NCBI RefSeq assembly: GCF_001017435.1
Contig: NZ_CP011371.1
Coordinates: forward strand, 3,720,001 to 3,784,000
Reading direction: 5' to 3'
DNA length: 64,000 nt
Source of the DNA: Caldimonas brevitalea
GTDB taxonomy: Bacteria > Pseudomonadota > Gammaproteobacteria > Burkholderiales > Burkholderiaceae_C
The translations under genes and the position numbers were made by a program. The notes under the pieces are model-generated. The model worked only from the letters and a program-made list of their open reading frames with translations. It ran no database searches and had not been told where the DNA came from. This document shows, one piece after another, positions 57,408-64,000 of the stretch; the first letter of the stretch is position 1; each line of letters begins with the position of its first letter.

Positions 57408-59588
57408 TCAGCGTACGCGTCGACAGCGCGCCACGGCCACACCGAGCAGGCCCACCGTCAGCAGCGCCCAGGTGCCGGGCTCCGGCACGGCCGTCACGCT
57501 CAGGTCCACGTAACGATCGCCGTAGACCAGGCTCCAGTGGTAGACACCGGGGTCGAGGTTGGTCCGCAGCGAGGCAAAGCTCCCGTTGACACCCCCTGCC
57601 GCTTCGACGATGCGATAACGGCCGGTCACGGAGCCAGCCGAATCGAACTCGGCGAACACATGACCTCCCTCGGCGATCTTCAACGTATGGTCGAGCAGGA
57701 AGCGGTCGAAGCTGGAGGTCGAGGCGATGTCGACCTCCAGCACGGACCGGCTCATCAGGAGCACGTCGCCCAAGAAGCGCGCCACCCCGATGTCTTCGTC
57801 CAGCCCTGCCCCCAGCGCTCCGTACGAGAAGCTCATCCCGGAGGGATCGGATATCGTGCCGGCGACGAGAGTACGGGTGTCGGGGCGGTCCGCGTTGTAG
57901 TCCTGGGAGTAGCCGACCTCCAGGAGACTGCCCGGGCCGACCTCGACCAGGCCGGTGTTGGTCAGGGTCATCGACTGCCGCAACACCGCACCGTCGAGCA
58001 GACTCAGTTGTCCGGCGTTGTCCAGATGGCCGTGCAGCAGGTCCACGTCCTCACCCAGCCACAAGGTGCTCAGCCGTGCGTCAGGGCCCTTGAAGACCAG
58101 TGCCCCGAGGTTGCGCGAGAGCCGCGGCCGCCACAGGGGGTCGTGCGCCTGCGGCTCGCCGAAGTTGAGCACGATGCTGCCGTGGTCGGCGATCAGTCGG
58201 CCGCCCGTCAGCTCGGTGATGACAGTGCCATCGCCCAGTGGTGAGTGGTGCAGTTGCGCCAAGCTCCCCGAAACGACGATACGCGAGCGTATGGCCTCCA
58301 GCGTGCCGGGATTGTCGAGCGAGCGCACGAAGTTGAGGGTGCCAGCGTCTTGTACACGTACCGTGCCCGCATTGGAGAACGGCGTGTCCATGAGGGTCAC
58401 AGCCGGGCCGGACTTGAGCAAGACGCCGTGGTTGTCGAAGCCGCGCAGCGTGATGCGCAGCGGTCTCGCGTGGCCGTATTTGTCACGCCCGTCTTGCGTG
58501 TGCAGGTCCTCGAACACCGTGCCGGCTGCCACGCGGATGCGGCCCGTGCCGGTGATGTCGGCATCGCCGTCCCAGCTGCCGCCGCCGTCGAGCCTCAGCT
58601 CGGTGTCCAAGCGCTTGTCGTAGACGTCGTTGCCGGAGCCGATGGGACGGTAGGCGCCGGCCGACAGGCGCGCGTGGCCGCTCACCGTGATAGGCCCGCC
58701 TGCGAACAGCTCGCCTTCACCCCAGATCAATTCGCCGAGGGTGAGCGCGCCGCCCGTCCGCACACTGCTGGCCGCGGGCGGCCCGCCTTCTCCGTGTAAT
58801 GCCTCGTCGACGCGCAACGAGCCGAGGTTCATGCCCCCGTCTACCGAAAGCCTGCCCCCGCGCAGCGCTTGTACCGCGCCGCCTTCGATGGTCGCGCCGG
58901 CCGAGAACTTGGCGTGGCCTTCCGTGAAGGTCACACGGCCCTGGTTGTGAATGGTGCCGGTGAAGCTGTCTCCCGGGGGCACGGCACCGTGGTAGGGGGT
59001 GCGCCAGCCGGTGATGTCCAGCTGGCCTCCGGAGGCGATCGCCCAGGTGCCGGTGCTTTGTAGCGGCGACGCGGGCATCTTGAGTGCGAAGCGCGCGTTC
59101 TCGCCGATGCGGACGGCGCCTCGCTGGTACAGGTTGCTGTCGCGATCGGCGAAGATGTCCAGCCGGGTGCCGGCGGCCAGCTCGACCAGGCCGCTGTTGT
59201 CCCAGACGCCGCCGGACGTCCCGATCTCGATGTCGAGACCACCTCCGGCCACACGCAGGGTGCCCCGGTTGAGGTACTGAGGCCCGGCGGGGCCCGGGAA
59301 GCGCAGCACTCCGCCGCCCCGCTTCAGGTAGAGGCCGTCGTTCTCCAAGTTGCGGAAGGATGCCAGGGCCGATTCACCCGCGGGCACGTCGGCGACGTAC
59401 TGTTCACCGGGCCCGATGTAGAGGGTGTCCTGCGCCGAGGCGGACGAAGCCGTGGCCGCCGCGAGCACGCAGCAGGGCACCACCACGCTCAACGCCTTGC
59501 GTGCGATACGGTTCAACGGCGGCCTATGCCGGGACCGGGTCGCACGGGTGAGGCAGCAGGCGCCGGGCGAGCGTGCTGGCAGGAGCAT
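57408..59588 (-). CDS. Large PEP-CTERM surface protein with beta-solenoid repeats (second copy)
   Basis: A 726-residue exported protein built like its neighbour at 55067: signal peptide (cleavage near ASAQDTLYIG), a repetitive beta-solenoid body with recurring G-x-L and N-x-G turns (LNRGTLRVAGGGLDIEIG; NAGTVRVQDAGTLNF), and a terminal PEP-CTERM at 701-726 (VPEPGTWALLTVGLLGVAVA then RCRRVR). Start choice: GAGGAG sits 6 nt before the ATG at 59588; an ATG two codons earlier (59594) touches the same ribosome-binding site and is less likely. It lies 76 bp upstream of its paralogue in the same direction, so they may be co-expressed. Likely a matrix-associated protein. Confidence 0.88.
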   Translation of the reverse strand: MLLPARSPGACCLTRATRSRHRPPLNRIARKALSVVVPCCVLAAATASSASAQDTLYIGPGEQYVADVPAGESALASFRNLENDGLYLKRGGGVLRFPGPAGPQYLNRGTLRVAGGGLDIEIGTSGGVWDNSGLVELAAGTRLDIFADRDSNLYQRGAVRIGENARFALKMPASPLQSTGTWAIASGGQLDITGWRTPYHGAVPPGDSFTGTIHNQGRVTFTEGHAKFSAGATIEGGAVQALRGGRLSVDGGMNLGSLRVDEALHGEGGPPAASSVRTGGALTLGELIWGEGELFAGGPITVSGHARLSAGAYRPIGSGNDVYDKRLDTELRLDGGGSWDGDADITGTGRIRVAAGTVFEDLHTQDGRDKYGHARPLRITLRGFDNHGVLLKSGPAVTLMDTPFSNAGTVRVQDAGTLNFVRSLDNPGTLEAIRSRIVVSGSLAQLHHSPLGDGTVITELTGGRLIADHGSIVLNFGEPQAHDPLWRPRLSRNLGALVFKGPDARLSTLWLGEDVDLLHGHLDNAGQLSLLDGAVLRQSMTLTNTGLVEVGPGSLLEVGYSQDYNADRPDTRTLVAGTISDPSGMSFSYGALGAGLDEDIGVARFLGDVLLMSRSVLEVDIASTSSFDRFLLDHTLKIAEGGHVFAEFDSAGSVTGRYRIVEAAGGVNGSFASLRTNLDPGVYHWSLVYGDRYVDLSVTAVPEPGTWALLTVGLLGVAVARCRRVR

Positions 59589-60047
59589 GGCCATCTCCTC
59601 TCTTGAACGATGTCGTGGCGAGCACCACGGTTCTGCTGTCGCACGTGAAGGACGCGCGGGCCGCAGGCGTTCGGAGACGTTTCGATTCCGGCGATGCGCT
59701 GTCGGATGTCTGCGGTAGAAGTTGCGCCTGCTTGAAACACTGTATGCAAGCGGTCGCGTGCCCGCCCCCCGCAACCAGGGGACTTTGGCTGCGGCTGCGG
59801 GCAGTCAACGCAGAGGCGACGGCAGCGGCTCTCGCAGCGGTGGAAGCGTCATGACGTCGCGGCGTAGCGCCGCCCCCCGGCCGTGCCCGCCGCCATCAGC
59901 GCAAGGATCGGTCGATCAAGGTGAGAACGGCTCTGGTCCGGAGCCACCGGACATCAAGCGCAAGCGAGGCGAGTGGCAAGCTGGCGACCGGCCAACCGGG
60001 CTTGGCGGGTTTGCGTCACCCCGCATGGCCGCGCGCGCCCTATTGCG
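59589..60047. promoter_or_regulatory. Gap upstream of the PEP-CTERM pair
   Basis: 459 bases between two minus-strand genes, with no credible coding frame. It should contain the promoter of the PEP-CTERM genes. An AT-richer patch occurs at about 59715-59760 (minus strand reads TTGCATACAGTGTTTCAAG). A GGCACG...TTGCAT pair is present, but its spacing does not fit a sigma-54 promoter. Confidence 0.35.
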
Positions 60048-61481
60048 TCATTGCGCCAGCCCGGCAATGACCCGGCCTTCCATCACGGACGGCACGGGCA
60101 GCCCCATCAGGGACAGCATGGTCGGCGCGACGTCGAGGTTGGTGCAAGGCTGCAACGACGTGGGCTTGATGCTCGGGCCCCAGAAGCCCAGCACGCCGTC
60201 GATGTGGTGCATGCCCTGCTTGACGGTCGGCGTGTCGGCGGCAAACAGCGATTCAAGCGTGTGGGACTCGGCCGCCCCCTGTGCGCGCTCGGGGAAGTGA
60301 TAGCGCACGCCCTGCTCGAGCTGCGTCAAACCCAGCGGTGTGAGCGTCAAACAGTCTTCGGTCTCTTCGACCGCAAAGGCCGGCTCGGTGACACCGCGCA
60401 CCGTGCGGCGGGCCGCTTCGATACGCTGCTTCAGCTGGGCGCGGCGGCCGGCATCCGGCACGTGCACATTCCATTGCGGCACCATCGTCGGCACCACCTC
60501 GGTGACGCCGTCGCGGCCCAGCAGCTTCAGCAGGGCCTCGATGTCCTTCACCCGCACCACCACCTTGCCTTCGCGGTACTTGTCGCTGATGTAGGGCTGC
60601 TGGCCCATGCTGGAAGCCACCACCAGCACGGTGTCGCGGTCGATCAAACGCATCGCGCGGCCCAGCAGCTCGTCGCACAGGCGGTAGCCATAGGGCACGG
60701 CTTCGCCGTACTTGCGCTTTTCATCCGGCGGCGACTTGACCGGGAAGGCGCTGTCGTCCCACGCGCGCCAGTAGTGGTGCATGTAGTGCGCGGCGTGGTT
60801 GCTGTGCCAGGTCGCGAAGTCGGGCCGCTCACGCTGGTAGAGCGAGGCGAAGAAATCGAAGTTCAGGCGCGGCTGCAGGCTCACGCGCTGCCAGCGCAGA
60901 TGCGGGGTCAGCCGCTCGCGGGCCAGCTGGGTCGCGATGCGAGCGCAGGTGGCGGGCTTGAGTCCCAAGCCGAACAGCTGGGCGCCGGTCCGCACGTTCT
61001 CGAACATGCCCGGGGCGCGCGTGGTCTTGTTGTGGACCTGCGTGTAGCGGCGGTTGATGGCCTGCACCGGCTGCAGCCGCGGCGGATGGGTTTCGTCGCC
61101 CGGCGCGAACGGCCCCGGCACCATGAAGCCACGCACCGGCTCGGGCGGGTAGGCGCTGATGCTGCCGAACACACCGACCTTGCGGCCGGCCTCGCTGACG
61201 TAATGCCAGGTGCGCTTGGCGCGGATGGTCTCGCCCTTCTGCTCGAGCACCGAGGCGCCGTGCACCGCCTGCGAGACGCCGGTGTGCAGCGTCACCCAGG
61301 TGATCCACGGGTCGAGCAGCGGCGGACGTTCGACCGCCGACTGCACCCCCCACGCACCTTCGCGCCGCAAGCGCATCAGGTTGGGCAGGAACTGCTCGCC
61401 GCGGGTCGCAACCAGGCGGTCGATGACGTTCCAGTTGATCTCGTTGAACTCCAGCAGCAGCACCTTGCGCTTGTCGCTCAT
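60048..61481 (-). CDS. Alkaline-phosphatase-superfamily protein with altered metal ligands
   Basis: A 477-residue protein with the layout of type I phosphodiesterase/nucleotide pyrophosphatases. Start: LLLEFNEINWNVIDRL, where the usual metal-binding DG is N13-E14. The nucleophile region keeps Thr residues (ITWVTLHTG, 60-68). The usual D-x3-H appears as N228-x3-H232, followed by HHYW. The usual S-D-H-G near residue 290 reads S290-S291-M292-G293. The last His segment (MHHIDGVLGFWGPSIK) is kept. The family hydrolyses or transfers phosphate or sulfate esters, but several acidic ligands are missing here, so a different or no hydrolase chemistry is likely. No membrane segment is seen. It sits 58 bp downstream of a GT4 gene in the exopolysaccharide locus. 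Confidence 0.7.
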   Translation of the reverse strand: MSDKRKVLLLEFNEINWNVIDRLVATRGEQFLPNLMRLRREGAWGVQSAVERPPLLDPWITWVTLHTGVSQAVHGASVLEQKGETIRAKRTWHYVSEAGRKVGVFGSISAYPPEPVRGFMVPGPFAPGDETHPPRLQPVQAINRRYTQVHNKTTRAPGMFENVRTGAQLFGLGLKPATCARIATQLARERLTPHLRWQRVSLQPRLNFDFFASLYQRERPDFATWHSNHAAHYMHHYWRAWDDSAFPVKSPPDEKRKYGEAVPYGYRLCDELLGRAMRLIDRDTVLVVASSMGQQPYISDKYREGKVVVRVKDIEALLKLLGRDGVTEVVPTMVPQWNVHVPDAGRRAQLKQRIEAARRTVRGVTEPAFAVEETEDCLTLTPLGLTQLEQGVRYHFPERAQGAAESHTLESLFAADTPTVKQGMHHIDGVLGFWGPSIKPTSLQPCTNLDVAPTMLSLMGLPVPSVMEGRVIAGLAQ

Positions 61482-61539
61482 GTCTTGTTTTCCCTCAGTT
61501 GCTTGCTTGGTGTGCGGCGAGCGGCATCGACACGATGCC

Positions 61540-62820
61540 TCAGCCGCGCCGGTGGGCCGCGACCGCGGACTCGCACACCGCGAGCGTCTCGCGGGCCACG
61601 TCGTCCCAGCTGCGTTTCATCTTGGCGGCGATGTCGTCATGGTCCCAGTGGCGGTCGAGCGCCTCGCGCAAGGCGCGCTGCAACTGGCCGGCGTCGCGTG
61701 GCGGCACCAGGATGCCGTTGGACGGGTTGACGATCTCGGCGGTGCCGCCGACGTCGGTCGCCACCACCGGGCGACCGCAGGCGACCGCCTCGACCACCAC
61801 GTTGGGGTAGCCCTCCGACCAGCTCGGCAGCGTCAGCACATCGCTGGCGCGGATCCAGCGCGCCACTTCGAGCGGCGCCAGGCCGCCGGGCACCAGCACA
61901 CGTTCCGACAAGCCGGAGGCGGCGACGCGGGCCAGCAGGCCGTCGCGCATCACGCCGTCGCCAATCAGCACCAGCCGCACCGCAGGGTCGTCCTGCGCCA
62001 GCTGCGAGAAGGCGTTCACCAGTTCCAGCAGCCCCTTGGCCTCGACGAAACGGCCGACGTAGACGATGTAGCGGCCCTGCTCCGGCAAGCCGAGCTCCGC
62101 CCTCGCCTCGCGCTGGCAGCCGGGCCGGAACACCGCCGTGTTGAAGCCGTTGACGATGGTGTGCACCCGCTCCGGACGCGCACCGAAATCGTCGATCGCC
62201 GTGTGGCGCATCGCCTCGCTGACCGTCAGCAGCGCATCGGCCTGCCCGATCGTCTTGCGTGTCATGTAGACGTTGAGGCCCGAACGCACATGGATGTCGG
62301 AGCCCAGCGCGCCGACCACACAAGGCACGCCGAGCGAGCGTGCGACGCGCACCGCGGCATACCCGTCGGGGTAGACCCAGTAGGCCAGCACCAGGTCGGG
62401 CGCATAAGCCTTGACCCGCGGCTGCAGCACCCAGCCGCCGACGTGGCCGTTGAGCATGCGCGAGACGACCGGCACGGCGGGATAGCTGAAGGCTTCCACG
62501 TCGACACCGTCGAGCCGGTAGTCGGCCGGCACGTCTGCATATAGAAAGCTGCGCGGGCGCAACAGCGGCAGGTTGGGATACCGCAGCGACTGGAAGAAGA
62601 CGCGCACGTCGGCCAGCTGGGCCAGCGAGCGTGCGGTTTCATGGATGTAGCGGCCGCGCGTTTGGTCGTACGGCACCGGCAGCATCGGCGTCACCAAGGC
62701 GATGCGCAGCCGCCGGCCCCCCGGCGATGTGGCGTCGGCAGCGCGGCTGCCCGGTGTCGTGTTGGTATCGTGTGTGCCCGTGACCGCGACCCGCAAAGAA
62801 GCAATGTCGGAGCACTGCAT
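61540..62820 (-). CDS. Glycosyltransferase family 4
   Basis: A 426-residue GT-B enzyme. The first domain begins RIALVTPMLPVPYDQTRGRYIHET after an approximately 35-residue polar N-terminal extension. It carries YWVYPDGYAAVRVARSLGVP and GSDIHVRSGLNVY. The second domain has YIVYVGRFVEAKGLLELVNAF and the EX7E motif in SWSEGYPNVVVEAVACG. It should add a sugar to the polysaccharide precursor. The start at 62820 follows GGGGTGAG by 4-5 nt; a shorter start within the polar extension cannot be excluded. It is divergent from an acyltransferase gene across 315 bp and precedes the phosphatase-fold gene in the same direction. Confidence 0.88.
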   Translation of the reverse strand: MQCSDIASLRVAVTGTHDTNTTPGSRAADATSPGGRRLRIALVTPMLPVPYDQTRGRYIHETARSLAQLADVRVFFQSLRYPNLPLLRPRSFLYADVPADYRLDGVDVEAFSYPAVPVVSRMLNGHVGGWVLQPRVKAYAPDLVLAYWVYPDGYAAVRVARSLGVPCVVGALGSDIHVRSGLNVYMTRKTIGQADALLTVSEAMRHTAIDDFGARPERVHTIVNGFNTAVFRPGCQREARAELGLPEQGRYIVYVGRFVEAKGLLELVNAFSQLAQDDPAVRLVLIGDGVMRDGLLARVAASGLSERVLVPGGLAPLEVARWIRASDVLTLPSWSEGYPNVVVEAVACGRPVVATDVGGTAEIVNPSNGILVPPRDAGQLQRALREALDRHWDHDDIAAKMKRSWDDVARETLAVCESAVAAHRRG

Positions 62821-63135
62821 GGTTCTCACCCCAGAGATAGTGCCCGGCATTGTGCCGAAGAAAGGCAGCGCGCCGGCCGGCGCGTGGCCGCCTGGATGGG
62901 GGATTGCGTCCCGTGTGGACACCCCCGATAGTCGGGCCCATCGTCGACCGTCTGGTGGCTTCCGATTCCACGGTTCCAGGGTTACAGGCCACCAGTGCCC
63001 CGCAGCTGCTGGCGAGGGTCTCGTTGGCGCCCCGCATGGCGGGGTCCACCGGTCCTCGTCGAGGGTGGTGCCAAGTACGCCACCCCGCCTCATGCCCCTT
63101 GCAGCGGGGCGCCAGTCACTCGAGCGGTCGGACAG
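62821..63135. promoter_or_regulatory. Divergent gap between GT4 and acyltransferase genes
   Basis: 315 bases with no credible gene, expected to hold promoters for both flanking genes. On the plus strand a TTGCGT at about 62905 and GATAGT 17 bases later resemble a sigma-70 promoter pair, but this is weak evidence in such GC-rich DNA. Confidence 0.3.
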
Positions 63136-64000
63136 ATGCAGCGCCATCGTTTTCATGAAATCGACTTGTTGCGCGGCATCGCCTGCGCCATGGTGGTCGC
63201 CTTCCACTATCTCTGGCGCGGCCAGCAAGCCGATTGGCTGCACGGCCACGCCCCCGGCTGGCTGGCCGGCGCGGCCCAGTACGGCTACCTCGGCGTGCAC
63301 CTGTTCTTCATGATCAGCGGCTTCGTGATCTTCATGAGCGCGCAAGGCGTCAGCGGCCGCCAGTTCGTGGCGTCGCGCGCCGCGCGGCTGTACCCGGCCT
63401 TCTGGGTGGCCGCGCCGCTCACCGCGCTGGTCGCCTGGAGCTTCGGCAGCACCCTCTTCGGCGTCACCCTGCCGCAGCTCGCCGCCAACATGACGATGGC
63501 GCCCCACTGGCTGGGCGTCGAGTTCGTCGACGGTGCCTATTGGTCGCTCGCCGTGGAGCTGCACTTCTACATCATGGTGTGGGCCGCCCTCGTGCTCGGG
63601 TTGTTGCCGCGCGCCACCTGGCTGCTCGCGGGCTGGTTGCTCCTGTCGACCCTGAATGCCGTGCGGCCGATCTATCCGCTTGAGTTCTGGCTCAACGCCA
63701 AGTGGGCGCCCTTCTTCGCCGCCGGCGTTTGCTGCTACCTGATCCGCGAGCATGGGCCCAGCCTCGAGCGCTGCGGACTGTGGCTGTGGTCGTTTTGCCT
63801 GGCGCTGTTCTACGTCGCCGTGGCCCCCTGGCTGAAGCAAGCGGGTGCCGAGGCGAGCGTGCAAAGTGCGGTGGTGAGCGCCGCACTGGTGTCGATGTTC
63901 TTCGGCGTCTTTGCGCTGATCGCCTTCGACCGCTGGCGCATGGCCGCGTCGCGCTGGACCTTCTGGGCCGGTGCGCTGACCTACCCGGTCTACCTGCTGC
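63136..64000 (+). CDS. Acyltransferase 3 family (OafA/YrhL-like) membrane protein, 3' end cut by window
   Basis: The first 288 residues of an integral membrane acyltransferase. It begins FHEIDLLRGIACAMVVAFHYLWRG, the typical first helix with the conserved R and H. Later segments are GYLGVHLFFMISGFVIFMSAQG, ARLYPAFWVAAPL and FVDGAYWSLAVELHFY, the hallmark W-S-L-xx-E motif. About eight membrane helices are visible before base 64000. These proteins acetylate or succinylate sugars of surface polysaccharides, with the acyl-accepting sugar at the periplasmic face. The ATG at 63136 is the first Met before the conserved helix. The neighbouring glycosyltransferase gene is divergent. Confidence 0.92.
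   Translation, partial: MQRHRFHEIDLLRGIACAMVVAFHYLWRGQQADWLHGHAPGWLAGAAQYGYLGVHLFFMISGFVIFMSAQGVSGRQFVASRAARLYPAFWVAAPLTALVAWSFGSTLFGVTLPQLAANMTMAPHWLGVEFVDGAYWSLAVELHFYIMVWAALVLGLLPRATWLLAGWLLLSTLNAVRPIYPLEFWLNAKWAPFFAAGVCCYLIREHGPSLERCGLWLWSFCLALFYVAVAPWLKQAGAEASVQSAVVSAALVSMFFGVFALIAFDRWRMAASRWTFWAGALTYPVYLL

Noticed and set aside
59720..59770. Possible sigma-54 promoter upstream of the PEP-CTERM gene (GGCACG ... TTGCAT on the minus strand)
   Set aside because: The GG-to-GC spacing is 13 rather than 10, which does not support sigma-54 recognition.

Overview
The window is about 64 kb of very GC-rich DNA with dense coding on both strands. It looks chromosomal and probably comes from a betaproteobacterium of the order Burkholderiales. 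This placement is an inference from protein flavour: PEP-CTERM proteins, exosortase-associated-type hydrolases, a MexEF-like pump with a divergent LysR gene, and an Oar-like receptor. The sequence does not fix a genus. No rRNA, tRNA, CRISPR array, transposase or phage gene was recognised.

Layout. 1-4.2 kb holds housekeeping and catabolic genes: pyrD (cut by the window start), an LhgO-like FAD oxidoreductase, an N-formylglutamate amidohydrolase and a CaiB-type CoA transferase. At 4.4-5.5 kb, on the minus strand, is a WbpP-like sugar epimerase homologue that has lost its catalytic Tyr and Lys. From 6.1 to 26.0 kb a rightward unit encodes a 4,319-residue NRPS-PKS, two alpha/beta hydrolases, an Sfp-type phosphopantetheinyl transferase, a polysaccharide deacetylase, a GT4 glycosyltransferase and a Wzx-like flippase. 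A 13-bp hairpin follows it. An RTX protein (26.2 kb) and two paralogous beta-helix proteins (27.7-31.3 kb) come next. An AI-2E transporter, an Oar-like TonB-dependent receptor, a three-gene RND efflux operon with a LysR regulator, and an EI24/CysZ-like membrane protein fill 31.5-45.1 kb. From 45.6 kb to the end lies an exopolysaccharide locus. It carries several glycosyltransferases, a Wzy/WaaL-like protein, a sugar dehydratase/epimerase, a Gfo/Idh oxidoreductase, a hexapeptide acetyltransferase, an alkaline-phosphatase-fold protein, a truncated acyltransferase 3, and two large PEP-CTERM proteins.

The main discovery candidate is the NRPS-PKS and its partners. Domain order, read from motifs, is A-T-KS-AT-T-AMT-C-A-T-C-A*-T. 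The first A domain has the residue set D-V-Q-F-I-A-H-V-V, the known proline code. The second has D-I-L-Q-L-G-L-V-W, one residue from a known glycine code. The AT has the malonyl-type HAFH motif. With no ketoreductase and a class III aminotransferase, the expected intermediate is a proline-derived beta-amino acid joined to glycine. The last A domain has lost every ATP-binding motif and there is no thioesterase. Two small alpha/beta hydrolases follow: one has Cys at the nucleophile position, the other has Gly there. A deacetylase, glycosyltransferase and flippase in the same run suggest, as a hypothesis, a peptide-polyketide group attached to or exported with a cell-surface glycan.

A second theme is lost catalytic residues. 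The WbpP-like epimerase, one hydrolase, the terminal A domain and the alkaline-phosphatase-fold protein all lack canonical catalytic residues while remaining full-length open frames.
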